NCBI RefSeq assembly: GCF_032118995.1
Contig: NC_092656.1
Coordinates: 21,534,965 to 21,598,964 of the forward strand
Reading direction: 5' to 3'
DNA: 64,000 nt
DNA from: Asterias amurensis
Taxonomy: Eukaryota > Echinodermata > Asteroidea > Forcipulatida > Asteriidae
Below are positions 32,130 to 43,810 of the stretch, piece by piece. Below the pieces are notes generated by a model that ran no database searches, was not told the origin of the DNA, and saw nothing but the letters and a program-made list of their open reading frames with translations. Position 1 is the first letter of the stretch, and the number at the start of each line of letters is the position of its first letter. The position numbers and the translations under genes are program-made.

Positions 32130-35100
32130 ATGAGGATAATCTTGGTCCTTGGTTTGTTGCTCTGTGTGGGGATCGGCAGCTCACAAGATGCTGGTGCCAA
32201 GCTCCTGGCATCTAAGAACATCCTGAATGAATGGCTGGTAGAGGGTCGTGACCTCACCATACGCTACAACATCTACAACGTTGGAAGCAGGTAATGTTTG
32301 TGTCTTTCTGTGTGCCTCAGGCCGGATACTACACGAAGGCATCAATGGCGATTGCCTTGGTGCCCCTTAAAATGCTCTAGTAGAAATTCACAATTTCCTC
32401 ATAGAGTGCCCTTTGCCATGGAGAAAATGCCTTTGTGCCCTTGCCCTTTCAAAAAGGAAGCATGCAGGCCTAGTGGTACCTGTTGGAACTTTCAACTACA
32501 GTAACTTTTGAAATTGTTGCGGGAAAAATTGATGGATTTTGTGGTTGGTACTGAATATTCAAATTCCAATACCCTTGCCCTATTTGGTTCGGTCTATTTA
32601 TAGTCATACATAAAACCAAATTACAAATCTTATAATGTTTTGGTCGATTTTCTTTTCAAAGCTTTGACGTTGCCATTTTCTTTCTCATCCTAGTGCTGCC
32701 CTCAACGTAGCCCTGAGTGATGAGACTTTCCACGATTCCGACTTCCGAGTTGTGAGTGGAAAAGTCAGAGTCCAGTGGGATAGGATTGCACCCGCAACCA
32801 ACGTCACGCACACCATTATACTGCAACCTCTCAAGTCCGGATACTTCAACTTTTCCTCAGCCACTGTAGCATACCTGCCAACTGAAGATGCTGAACCCAT
32901 GGTAAGATGGCATTTTGATGGAGTGCCTTTTTAGTAGAATACACACGTGTAATAGGGCTTGTATTTTAGGGGGAAATATACATAATGCTGCAGGGCTCAA
33001 CATTTTTTGATATTTTACTGGACCAGATAATTTGTACAAGACTAGAATCAAAATGAAGAAAAACACTTTAAAGTGCTTAAAAGCTTTCGTGTAACTGTTA
33101 TAATTCATCATCGGGGAAACATACCTCAAAATAAACCCACAGCACCAACAAAATATGCATATACATGTATGAAAATTCAAAATTTCCTAATAGAGTGCCC
33201 CATGCCAGAGGAAAATTGTGGTGCTTCTTTATGAGCGAAGTTCAAGGCCTGGGAAAAGAAGTTGTTGGCAGGCCTCATATTTCACAAGGGATTTCCTCCA
33301 TGCCCCCTGGTCATTGCATTGGTGCCCTTGAAATGCTCCAGTAGCAATGTCAGTTTCCTCATAGGGTGCCCTTTACCGAGGAGAAAATACCTTGGTGCCC
33401 TTGACCTTTCAAAAATGAAGCACACAGGCCTGTGTTTGTGTTATGTTACTGATGTTTATTTATCAAACTACTTATTGTCATGATTTTTTATTTGATATCA
33501 GGTTGGTTACACTAGTTCACCTGGTGAAGAAGGAATTGTACCGTTCAAGGATTTTGACAGAAAATTCTCACCCCATTATGTAAGTAACTTTCTTCTTTGA
33601 AATTATAACCGTTACTTCATGAATATGTAGTTTTTAACGCATCTAACGTTAACCCCATCTCAGACACTGCACTAATCTGGGAGAAAATTTACAGAGTAAT
33701 CAACTTCAATGTGTCTATGCAACATTAGGGCCACAGTGGAATTAAGCCATAGGATTAACTTTGCAAAAAAGTTGTTCATTTGGTTCTTGTTATTTCTTAT
33801 TATCTTCTATTGTATTTGTATTGTGCCATGTTTTCTCACTGTAATCTATCTGAGTAAATAGATGATAAATTTGCATCAGAGATAACAAATATTAATTTTA
33901 CCCTTACGTCGATGTGTGTTAACACTTTCCCGAGTTCTGTTCTTCATCCTCGGTGCAAATTTAACATCCATTAAAATGTTGTGGTTCCCGCTGCCAAAAC
34001 AAAGGATTCAAACTGCCTTTAGCTACCGGGCAATCTCGATAGTCTAGTTGGTAAGACACTGCTCTAGACTTGCAAGGGTCATGGGTTCGAATCCAACTCA
34101 AGTAATTGCCTGTGATTTTGTTCACAGAACTCGGAAGAGTACTGAATATACATGTACAGTGCTAACACGAATCAGTGCAAGGGCAAAACCAAAACTAATA
34201 TCTGAGTAAGCTCAAATCAAATCGAACCTACATTTCATTTGAAACATAAAGGCACTGGACACTATTTGTAGGTAATTAACCAACATTGTATCCTTTCATC
34301 TTTTTATACGGGTTTAGTTTTAAATACATTTCTGTTGTGGATCTTAGGGTAGTTTTTTCGGGATCTTTGAATTGATGTGTTTTTTACTGTTGTGATTGAT
34401 TGCTTATATCTGTATACTTGTACCTTCATTGTTTTTATAATCACATTTTTGGATCTTATTTTTGACCTTCTTTATTTTACTTATTGAGTTTGTTTTTGAT
34501 ATGTTTTTTTTTATTGCAAAGTGCCTAGTGGAGCATTTTTACAATGAATTTGGTGCTGTATTATAAATGTGTTCTATTATTAGTTATTATTATTTCTTTG
34601 GAAACTTAATCAGGCCTGACACTTCGCAGAGACAATGAAGCCGATTGCCTCTGTTGCCCCTGGTCATTGCCTTGGTGCCCTTGAAATGCTCCAGTAGAAA
34701 TTTACAGTTTCCTCATAGGGTGCCCTTTACCAAGGAGAAAATGCCTTGGTGCCCTTGCCTCTTAAAAAACGAAGCATTCAGGCCTGAACTTTAATGACTG
34801 GCTATTGTTGTATTTTGTGGAGTTCTTGCATTTATAATGTCTTCTGGGAGGAAGCATAATCTATGAGAAGAACTGATTGGTTTGTTCTCAGTGTTTTGAC
34901 TGTGTGCTCTTGAGTTGCCGGGCTTTGTTGTATTACTAAACATTCCAAGAATAGATTTTGCCGCATATTTCAGCTTGTAAAAAAAATATATAATCCAATT
35001 TATTTCAATGCCTTAAATGTAACAATTAAACATTAAAATGAAATAAACTAACTTTCACTCATTTCTTGCCAAACACGTGATATTTGTTTTTTTTTAAATA

Positions 35101-35312
35101 ATAATAGTATAGTATTTCTTATCCCTTTCAGACTTTTGCATGACTCCCCAATCATTTTGTAATTTTTAAACTATTCTGCTTTTATTCAGGTTGACTGGGG
35201 AGCCTTCGCCGTGATGATACTGCCCTCTATTGGTATCCCTTATCTCTTATGGTATCGCAGCAAATCAAAGTATGAGAATGCAGCGGCAGCGTCAAAAGCC
35301 AAGAAACATTAG
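32130..35312 (+). CDS. SSR2: Translocon-associated protein subunit beta (SSR2/TRAP-beta)
   Basis: Coding exons 32130-32290, 32694-32901, 33502-33579 and 35190-35312 have canonical borders and join in frame to 189 aa, close to the vertebrate 183-186. Residues 1 to about 19 are a signal peptide ([14 protein letters not shown]). The lumenal domain has the family phrases [22 protein letters not shown] and [16 protein letters not shown]-glycosylation sequons at N90 (NVT) and N106 (NFS) sit where vertebrate SSR2 has them. Residues about 153-171 form one membrane span with [12 protein letters not shown], followed by a short basic cytosolic tail ending KKH. In the family it is part of the TRAP complex beside Sec61 in the ER membrane and assists translocation of secretory proteins. 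The ATG directly follows an acceptor-like 'tttctacag', so a 5' UTR exon may lie upstream. Confidence 0.97.
32316..32472. mobile_element. hAT-like 'CAGGCCTG' MITE in SSR2 intron 1
   Basis: Ends approximate 'caggccggata' and 'gcaggccta'. The body shares 'ttgccttggtgcccctt', 'aatgctctagtagaaattca' and 'cctcatagagtgccctttgcc' with copies at 33262-33432 and 34611-34786. Confidence 0.65.
33170..33435. mobile_element. CAGGCCTG MITE copies in SSR2 intron 2
   Basis: A partial copy at about 33178-33250 ('cctaatagagtgccccatgcc') is followed by a fuller one at 33262-33432 ('gcattggtgcccttgaaatgctccagtag', 'cctcatagggtgccctttacc', 'gaagcacacaggcctg'). Confidence 0.6.
34015..34205 (+). repeat. tRNA-derived SINE in SSR2 intron 3
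   Basis: A box 'tcgatagtctagttggtaag' and B box 'gggttcgaatcc' in tRNA spacing, then the same body as at 15.8 kb ('gttcacagaactcggaagagtactgaata'). Not a functional tRNA gene. Confidence 0.75.
34248..34285. repeat. Terminal fragment of the GGCAGTGGACAC family
   Basis: Only 'aaaggcactggacactattt' and 'ggtaatta' remain. Confidence 0.5.
34611..34786. mobile_element. Complete CAGGCCTG MITE in SSR2 intron 3
   Basis: Inverted ends 'caggcctgacacttcgc' and 'gaagcattcaggcctg' enclose the shared body. CAG/CTG termini suggest hAT, without a clear 8-bp duplication. Confidence 0.65.
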
Positions 35313-35592
35313 CCATCTATGCAACTCTCTTGTGGCAGCAGAGGTACTCTGTAAGATCGTGACTCATCAAGAGGAATTTCTTCAATTGTTTTTTATTTTA
35401 TTATTTTGTTCACCCGAATCTTACCCTTTTCCTTGTGGTTGAAGCAAATTGTATAATAGACAAACTCCCTCATTGCGAATTAACTCTTTCATTACTTGCC
35501 GTCATGCAAAAAAAATTCTCAAAAATTCCCATTCCAGGTAAATTTTATTTCTAATTTATGAGACAAAGTAAGATCACAATGTAATCCAATAT

Positions 35593-35598
35593 AATAAA
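35593..35598 (+). promoter_or_regulatory. Candidate SSR2 poly(A) signal
   Basis: AATAAA about 280 bp after the stop codon. A second AATAAA at 35832-35837 is an alternative. Confidence 0.4.
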
Positions 35599-35857
35599 AA
35601 AAATCTTAAATTTTTCAACTTTGTAAGCTTACTTGATTTGTTCTCCCATCAGAGTCAGATTTCTTTTATTTCAAACTAAATTCCTTTTGATGAACCATGT
35701 GATGCTCTCTTTTTGTGATTAACATTTCTCTTTTGTTTTGGTGTCCAAATTGGAAGGATATATTAAAAGGATTAGAATTTTAATATAATACAGTGTTGTG
35801 AGTTTTATTTTTTTAATCAATATTTAAGCCAAATAAAACCATTACATTTGCTCCTAC

Positions 35858-37680
35858 CCCATGCAACGCTTGTTCATTGCGAATCGATGTTTAATTTCAT
35901 AACCTTGATTCGAAGTGCTTAAAGGAACACGTTGCCTTGGAGCGGACGAGTTGGTCAAAACAAAAGCGTTTGTAACCGTTTTTTATATAATGCATATGGT
36001 TGGAAAGATGTTTTAAAAGTAGAATACAATGATCCACACAAGTTTGCCTCGAAATTGCGTGGTTTTTCTTCTACTGTGCGAACTAACACGGTCAGCCATT
36101 TATGGGAGTCAAAATTTTGACCCCCATAAATGGCCGACGTGTTAGTCGACGAGGTAAAAGGAAAAGCACGCAATTTCGAGGCATGTTTGTGTGGATCATT
36201 GTATTCTACTTTTACAACATCTTTCTACCCATATGCATTTTATAAAAAACGATTACAAACGCTTTTCAAAGACCAACTCGACCGATCCAAGGCAATGTGT
36301 CCCTTTAAGCGTTGCATGACTATTCGAGCGCGTAATTGAATTGCGCCGCGGGTAACCGTTATTTTGGCACATTCTACTAAAGCAATGAGAATATTTATAG
36401 TACTGCTACCATTATGCACAACACTCTTTTTAGCACATGTAGCTACTTGCGCGTGATCCATTAATTAAAGGCTCAATAGACTCTGCGAGTCTCGAGGGTA
36501 ATTTAAAGTTCCTTGACCAACCAAAATTCATAAAATTAGGTTTTTGACGTGCGCAACAGTCTGTTTCCTTCATAATTTATGGCTATGACCTTTATATTGA
36601 AACGTAACAGCCCGAGTTTTTGCCAACCGAGGTTTGAAAACTGGAAAGGCACAAATCAAAAACAGATATGCCATAGTTTGTAGAATTATTACACAAAAAC
36701 TCACAAGGATATGTCAGTTTGTAGAGTTATTACACAAAAACTCAAAAGTAAGTTGAATTATTTGGAAACAAATCAACTAATCATAAGAGATATTTCAGCT
36801 CATGACTTTACAGAATATATTGAATTTTGTCACAATTATTTTAAACACGATTGATTGTTTGTTTTGCTTATCGACAATTAAAAGGTGTTCAGTGACGGCG
36901 AACAGACCTGCTATGCGCCAGACGACAATCTAGACCAGCGTGGTATATTATTTTTATCACCTATTTTTTCTACCCATGCAACGCTTGTGCATTGCCAATC
37001 AATGTTTAATTTCATAACCTTGATTCAAAGTGCTTAAGCGTTGCATGACTATTCAAGCGCGTAGTTGAATTGCGCCGCGGTTAACCGTTATTTTGGCACA
37101 TTCTACTTAGGCAATGAGAATACTTATAGCACTGCTGCCATTATGCACAACACTCTTTTTAGCACATGTAGCTACTTGCGCGTGATCCATTAATTAAAGG
37201 CTCAATAGATTCTGCGAGTCTCGAGGGTAATTTAAAGTTCCTTGACCAACCAAATTCATAAAATTATGTTTTTGACGTGAGCAACAGTCTTTTTCCTTTA
37301 TAATTTATGGCTTTGACCTTTATATTGAAACGTAAACAGCCCAAGTTTTTGCCAACCGAAGTTTGAAAACTATGGAAAGCCACAAATCAAAAACAGATAA
37401 GCCATAGTTTGTAGAATTATTACACAAAAACTCAAAAGGATATGTCATAGTTTGTAGAATTATTACACAGAAACTCAAAAGTATGTTGAATTATTTGGAA
37501 ACAAATCAACTAATCATAAGAGATATTTCAGCTCATGACTCTTTACAGAAAATATTGAATTTTGTCACAATTTTAAACACGATTGATTGTTTTGCTTATC
37601 GACAATTAAAAGGTGTTCAGTGACGGCGAACAGACCTGCTATGCGCCAGACGACAATCTAGACCAGCGTGGTATATTATT
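35858..37680. repeat. Tandem segmental duplication, units of about 0.7 kb
   Basis: Unit 1 starts at 35858 ('ccatgcaacgcttgttcattgc') and ends near 36956; unit 2 starts at 36976 ('ccatgcaacgcttgtgcattgcc') and ends near 37680. They share long near-identical stretches, including 'gcgttgcatgactattc', 'gcacaacactctttttagcac' and 'gtgttcagtgacggcgaac'. Unit 1 is longer because it carries the 382-bp MITE at 35923-36304. Each unit ends with a short open segment preceded by an AG and followed by GT (36886-36942; 37612-37667) reading VFSDGEQTCYAPDDNLDQRG, function unknown. Confidence 0.8.
35923..36304. mobile_element. Foldback MITE, AGGAACACG family, copy 2
   Basis: 382 bp, flanked by TTAA at 35919 and 36305. 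Ends 'aggaacacgttgcc' and 'ggcaatgtgtccct'. The paralogous unit at 37034-37037 has a single TTAA with no insert ('gtgcttaagcgttgc'), which is the empty target site. Confidence 0.9.
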
Positions 37681-37804
37681 TTTATCCTGTAAAAAAATTT
37701 ATATTTATATTTCTTTCGACCCACCCATCCACAATTTCGAAAAGAAATCGAAATTTTTAAACTTTGACTATTATGATCGAATGGCCCCTTACAGAAGAAG
37801 AAAA

Positions 37805-37985
37805 CAAATATGAGCGCTTTGCCATGGGCTCTAAAAATGAACATGGTTGGAAACATGTTCAAAAAGGTATGCCTCGAAATTGTATTGGTTTAACACGTTG
37901 CCTTGGATCGGACGAGTTGGTCTATAACAAGCGTTTGTAATTGTTTTTTATAATGCATATTGTTGGAAAGATGTTGTAAAAGCAG
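37805..37985. mobile_element. Truncated, rearranged AGGAACACG MITE
   Basis: Two left-arm pieces occur in succession: 'atggttggaaacatgttc...gcctcgaaattg' and then 'aacacgttgccttggatcggacgagttgg...atgttggaaagatgtt'. No TTAA is seen at the right side. Confidence 0.55.
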
Positions 37986-39738
37986 ATGTGGTCATCTTGG
38001 TTTTACTCCATTCCAACTCAATGTAACCAAACTGAGGCTGGACGAAATAATAGTCTGGTGCCATGTGCAAGTAATGTTAGCATTCATTTTGGAAACAGTG
38101 AACATGACCAAGATGGCGACAGCGTGGTCAAGATCTATTGCAATTCGATCACACCACGTTTGATGTATAATACTATTAAAATTAAATACAATAAAGTTAT
38201 ATTCTTGAGAACATTTTTTTTCAAGAGACGAACCTACGTCACAAACTCTTTCTGGCCCCGACTTGTTCTCGCGTAACTCCATGTTGTTTCATTTTGGTTA
38301 AATAACGGATTTTTCCTCAGAAACTAGTTGTTTTGACTTTTTATGCAGTTTAACCAAGATTTTTCCCAAGGGCAACAACATCGGAAATCAGACTAAAGCA
38401 GAATAACATGACAGCCGAGGGCAACAATTTCAAGGTAGAATACATTGCTTTCTGAATAAAATGTTAACACCATCTTATCTTTAAATGGGAACTAAATGCG
38501 AAAGAATAAAAACAAATAACTAGTTAAATACATGTCCAAATAAACAACGAACTGTCCAGGTACACATTACTCCATTCGGTGCAACTGTATTTGGCCTAGT
38601 TTGTTGTGGTTTGTGTAAAACGTCGACATCACTTCAGGAGTACACCCCTACCAATAATAAAAGAAAGAGAAAAAAATAGATAAATAAATCAATACAAACA
38701 TCGCCGGCAAAAAGTATGGTACAGTCTGACAGTCGGTGCGCAGTCTGACAATCGGTGCGTAACGCACATGAATGCATTGGTGAAACGCTTCCAGGTTCTA
38801 GTTTTAGTGTAAATGCTTAATTATAATTGATAAGATTCCAAATTCTGTCGATACGTGATCATTCCTTTAAAGAACTGGCAATATAGGAAGGTAAATAGAC
38901 TATAGTGACCTTAACTTACTAGTAGTACCGACAGGGACCGATGCCAATGGGACAGCACTTGTATTCACCGTACTCAGCCATACAATTGGATGGAACATCT
39001 ATCTCGCACTTGATAGCAGCACACGATGGACCATCGGTCGGACAAATGCACTCATCACAACTCTCCTCCTCCACCCATGTCTCACACAAAGTGCGGGTGT
39101 TGTTTGCCGAGTCTACACACCCTGTAAAAAGTTGATAATTGTTTCAAGAGTAAATGTCTAATTTTTGAAAGCCAAAAAAAAGATAGGAGAGGTATCCCCA
39201 TAAAAATAAAAAAAGTAGTAAAAAAAAACCTGATTTTATTTTTCGTGCGGCTTTAAAATAAGTAATTTTTTGATAATTATTTTGAGTAAACGTTTCATTT
39301 TTGTGTGATTTTTTTTTCTAAAATTAATGGTATTTCTGATTGACCATTCTACCAATAAAGCTCTTAGAGGCCACTGATGAACAACACGTCATTTACTCGT
39401 ACCAATATAACCTTGTTTGTTATACCCTTTTAATGGTTGAAGGGTCTGTTTACGTTTGGTATAATGAAAGTTACAAGTCAACTGTGTTGATAAGGAGTAC
39501 ATAGCAGCAGCTATGCTAGTAGGCCTGTATTATATTTTGAGAAATATTTCACTTCGAAGTACTGCGGTATTTGTAAAAATATATCACTCTTTTTATCCCC
39601 AACAATTAGCATAAAAAGTAGCATTAGCGCGAGTGCTTCTAAGACGGTGTATTCCTGTTTATTAATCTTCCTGTGTGGATATTTCGCTCCTGATTTTCGT
39701 CTATATCTCAAACACGCGACAATGAAATTTGCATGGTT

Positions 39739-40153
39739 TATAGGTTTTCTTGGTCAATTTCGGCAAATGAGCAGCCAATTTAACCAACAAGCTCTTCTAT
39801 TTCGCGCGAAATCGAATGCTATTAAAAAAGGGTCATTCGATTTCGTTTTATGATTAGTCAAATGTAATGTTGCGTCATTCGATTTAACAAAGATAATGAT
39901 TCAAATTAACAATTCATCAAAGCAGCATTCAAATTCGCAGAGGCTTCTTGGGGCGTGTGTGTCACGAAAAAGAATGACGGTACGCTAAATTGAACAGAGT
40001 GCTAAAGGAATTTCACTCGACTCAAAACGAAATTGAATTGCCGAATTCTGAATTTGAAATACAGTAACAACTGGAGAGGCAAAACAGCTTTAATTCGGAC
40101 GCATGAAAATGAAATTGGCTGCTCATTTGTCGAGTTTGACCGAGAAAACCTAT
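39739..40153. mobile_element. Inverted-repeat MITE, paralogue at 55692-56105
   Basis: Left 'ataggttttcttggtcaa' pairs with right 'ttgaccgagaaaacctat' (one gap). The next stretch 'caaatgagcagccaattt' pairs with 'aaattggctgctcatttg'. It lies in the VWC intron in both segmental copies, so it predates the duplication. Confidence 0.75.
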
Positions 40154-40232
40154 ATTTTAATTGTATTATCTAAATTTATATGATTGAAACATTCGCAAGA
40201 TTCCAAACACCAAAGTTATACTATGCCTTTAA

Positions 40233-40590
40233 AGGCAGTGGACACTATTGGTAATTACTCAAAATAATTTTTAGCATAAAACATTACTTGGTTAACAAGC
40301 AATGGAGAGCTGTTGATCATTGTGAGAAACGGCTCCCTCTGAAGTAACGTAGTTTCCGAGCAAAAAGGAATTTTCAACGAAAATATTTGAATTTGATTTC
40401 GAGACCTCAGAATTAGGTTTTGACGTCCCGAAATCAAGCATCTGAAAGCACGTACCTTGTGTGACAAGGGTGTTTTCGATGACCAATTGAGCTCAAATTT
40501 TTACAGGTTTGTTATTATGCATTATTATTGAGATACACCAAGTGAGAAAGCTGGTCTTTGACAATTACCAAACGTGTCCCTTATTTTTAA
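40233..40590. mobile_element. TTAA MITE (GGCAGTGGACAC family) in VWC-A intron
   Basis: Left TTAA at 40229 then 'aggcagtggacactattggtaatt'. The palindromic core 'gatttcgagacctcagaattagg' is near 40396. The right end is blurred ('attaccaaacgtgtccc'). Shared with 56185-56558. Confidence 0.7.
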
Positions 40591-41234
40591 ACAATGTTCG
40601 ACAACCTGTATGCATTTTTCCAATTTGTTTGCGCTCCATGATAAACAAAGCTATTATAAAACCAACAAAATGTGATATGTTTGTGTTGATTTGTTTATTT
40701 ATTTCTGTAAAGTGTTTAGTCGCCCCTTTCTCTTTACTATAGCAATGACTGCAAAAATAACAATAAAAGAAGCTCCTTACCTGTGTTTATTGAAATGTTT
40801 TGTGAACAAAAGAATTACCCCACCGCAGAATGTTTTGTTGGTTTAAGTTATTGACATGTTTGGTTAGACAATAAAATGAAGTTCCTTACCTGCCCGGCAT
40901 TTTTGTTTGAACACAGAGATGGTTTTCTTGAGAAGCGAAGCTCCGTCATCCTTACCATCATTAATGGTCAAAACTCCACATGCATCTTGTCTTCAATGGT
41001 ATTGTGAAATAAATGCGAAACAGCAATACCATACATAACTAATTGTTTATGTTTAAAGTCACCTGGAAGTGGTATGTAATGTTACCCTGTGTGTCTTAAA
41101 AATATTAACTGTGGGTAGATGTAAATAAAGATTTGGTAAAAAAAAATACCTCATTTTATAACCTAAACTGGTCCTTTTGTTATTTGCATTTGCAAATAAA
41201 TTGATGTTTGTTTAAATGCTTGTTTCTGCTGCAG

Positions 41235-42649
41235 GTGACAACCCCTTCCTGAGCGCAAAATGTGCAGTCTGCATCGAAAGGAATCCACTACTCCATTGCA
41301 GTGATCTTCGCAAGGGTCTTCAGATGTGGTTCGTGTTGTTTTATGTTTTCAATCTACAATACCCACCTAATATTGCAGCTACTCCTGAGTTCATGCAAAG
41401 GTAATTATTTTGAAGCACTTGTATTATTCTTCATTTTGGCCAAGTGGAAACAACTGCAGTTCAACTGCACTTAAAGAGCGGCTTTAATGTGATGTACTCA
41501 TTTTCCAATAGATATAGTCCTCATGTGAGTGGTGAAAAAATTACAAGTCTCTAACCTCATGTTAAAGTGGTGTAATTGCCATTCTATTCGATACCCTCCA
41601 GTGCAAAATTTGTCAACGTTCAAAACATCCTACATGACATCATTCAAGAGAAAAATGGGTTCATTTTTGTACGGGTTGTTTTGGTTCATTCGTGACTTCA
41701 ATTTGAAACATGACGTCATTGGATTATCAACAACTAATGAGTCTTTTCCATCCAAGGAGGCATTTTTTGGAAAATAAGTATATCACAAAATTGAATTTGA
41801 CATTAAAGACCCTCTTTAACTGTGTGATTAAGTCTACAGTGCACAATCCAATAAATTCAGTAAAACTGTTGGAATAAATCAACCACAATTATTTTGTTCA
41901 TAAATGCCAACAAAGATACAACCGCTTTTGTTCCAGCTAGTTTACCTGCCAAACTTGTGTGACTTAAGACATGCAAGTGTAAACCGAAATGAACACTTAT
42001 TTTACACGGTACTGCAGCAAACAGTGCAATAGTGTAATGGAGCACAAAAGTTGGATTTTTGCAAAAATTAGTTGTTGTTTTTTTTCTGAGTGTGCTTACC
42101 CCCCATGAACATTTTGTTTGCAATTTTTTTTTCTGTTCTGTGGATTCAGTGAACGTTTTTGAGTCTAATGGTACCATGTTAGAAGAGTTTGTGAGCAGCC
42201 AAATTAGTTTTACACGCAATTTCACACCGTACTGCAGCTGACTGTACGATGGGGGGATAGATGCTTTTGACTGGCATGGTGCAGCGCAGGGTTAAGAGCA
42301 ATAGTCAAAAAAGAAAACAAACATTTTTTAACAAACATTTTCCCTCAAGAGTATTTACTACTGTTAACTTCCTTTAAGACTACAATCTGTTTAGAACAAT
42401 GCCCATCAACGAGTATGACAAATAAGCATAATCATACAAATCAACTTTAAAGTGGATACTGGCATAGATTAGAATTAGATTGATGTGTATAATGTACAGT
42501 TTTGTATCTTTTTTATGTGCAGACTGCTGTTCAAGCTTAGACCGGAAAGAGGCAGCAAGAGGTCCTCCAACACCAAAGGAGGGCCCAATAACAAAGTTGT
42601 ACAACTTTGTACCAAGCTGAAAGACTTTAAAGAAATGTGGGTGGTGTAG
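41235..42649 (+). CDS. Two 3'-terminal exons of an unrecognised gene
   Basis: Exon a, 41235-41400, follows 'tgtttctgctgcag' and ends 'atgcaaag|gtaatt'. Exon b, 42523-42649, follows 'ttttttatgtgcag' and ends in TAG. They join in phase 2 to about 97 codons. The peptide contains CAVCIERNP, QMWFVLFYVFNLQYP and PEFMQRLLFKLRPERGSKRSS, ending DFKEMWVV. A phrase of the form 'F..FN..YP......F.Q' followed by a basic tail recurs, from memory, at the C terminus of uncharacterised animal proteins; I cannot name the family. No upstream exons were found before the VWC-A segment at 40987, so this is probably a fragment cut off by the rearrangement. The intron holds a TTAA element at 41475-41815. Confidence 0.5.
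41475..41815. mobile_element. TTAA element related to 43811-44064
   Basis: Flanked by TTAA at 41471 and 41816. Shares 'gatgtactc.ttttccaatagat.tagtcct.atgtga', 'tctctaacctca' and 'tattcgata' with the palindrome at 43.8 kb. Confidence 0.6.
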
Positions 42650-43806
42650 AAGTAAAACAGTTCAGATAGCACTAAAGTTGAATGGTTTTTTTTAAACAGC
42701 ACTACATGGTGTATGTAACAAAATTCCTGAGTGTTTTAGCTAGTTTTCTTGTTAAAGTGAACGCTTGATGCTTTGAGCTTGATAACAATACTGTTTTTAA
42801 CTGTTTCACTCTTGAATTAACAAGCAATAAAGTAGGATAGGTTTGTCTCAGTTCATGACCCCCCCCCCAAAAAAAAAAATAATAATAATAATAATAAATA
42901 AATAAATAAAATAAAAATAAGCTTTGAAATTTCATAAAATTTACTTGGTGTGACAAACATGTAAAAAAAAAAACACTAACTGGGGGAATTTTTTTTTACA
43001 GATGTTCGCTGTTACCCTGTTGGGCTTAATATCTGTGTTTTTCTCCATGCACTGATGTGTTCAGCACTGCATACTCAGTACTGGGTATACAGTGCTTATA
43101 ATTTACATCAGTGTATGGATAAAAACACACAATTATAATTCTTTATCACCGATGCAAAATTAACATGAACATTTTCTCTTGGAACCAGTTCAAGTATGTA
43201 CTGTATTTAATGTTTTTATCAGTATTATTGCTGCAATGCTTATAATAGACAGATTGAAATTGTGTAATCATTAAAGACTGAAAAAATCTTCCCTTTTAAG
43301 TAATTTTAAACAATGTGAAAAACACAATTTTATTCAAAAACATCACCTTCAGTACACATTTGCACACTGGCAGAAATTTAGACAAAAGGCCTATACTTAT
43401 GAAGTTGGAAATACTGAGCCAGTGTCTCCATTGTCCGATCATTTGAAACTGTATGTAAGTTGCCTCAAGCCGACCTTTGGGGGTTCAAATTTTTGGCAAA
43501 CTTTGATTGATTTTCGATAAAGGGGCACTTCAGACCCAAAACATTTCGCAGGATGCTTACAACCATGATCATCTTTGTAACAGTAGTCTTTAGGTTGAAA
43601 ATGTTACACCATTTGTTATCAAGGTCATTACCAGTGTATGAACCTACCCCTAATTAATAGTTTCTCTTGAAACAATTTCCATTATGAATTGAACACAAAC
43701 GTAGTACGAATCGTGTTTTTGTTATTGATGCAATATTTATGGACAATAGAGACTGGTTGAAGTTGGTAATGTGTAATAGTTAAAACATGCAGAGTTGTTC
43801 ACTTAT
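42650..43806. other. Intergenic with simple repeat and SINE tail
   Basis: An (aat)n/(aaat)n tract lies at about 42870-42918. A 3' SINE tail fragment at about 43085-43165 ('cagtgcttataatttacatcagtgtatgg', 'ctttatcaccgatgcaaa') matches the 15.8 kb family. No gene. Confidence 0.45.
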
Positions 43807-43810
43807 TTAA

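Larger units (their letters stand above)
38047..40987. repeat. Segmental duplication, copy I (carries VWC copy A)
   Basis: Collinear with 53790-56967 from 'atagtctggtgccatgtgcaa' through VWC exon 2, a shared MITE (39739-40153), a TTAA MITE (40233-40590) and the exon 1 region. Homology stops abruptly at 40987 ('catgcatct'), inside VWC exon 1. Differences are mainly point changes and a MITE present only in the other copy. Confidence 0.85.
38919..40987 (-). pseudogene. Single-VWC secreted protein, copy A, 5'-truncated
   Basis: Exon 2 (39121-38919) is intact: acceptor, 67 codons and a TAG, with the von Willebrand C pattern W..EESCDECIC, GPSC, IKC, SNC, KCCPIG and PC. Exon 1 survives only as 40987-40890 with a good donor; the start codon and signal peptide have no counterpart upstream because homology ends there. 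Relative to copy C one Arg became Cys (TLCETW), giving an odd Cys number, and a Thr became Pro (ICPTDG). Without a new promoter and signal peptide it cannot be secreted as in copy C. Exon 2 could still serve as an alternative last exon for a transcript begun at copy B. Confidence 0.75.
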
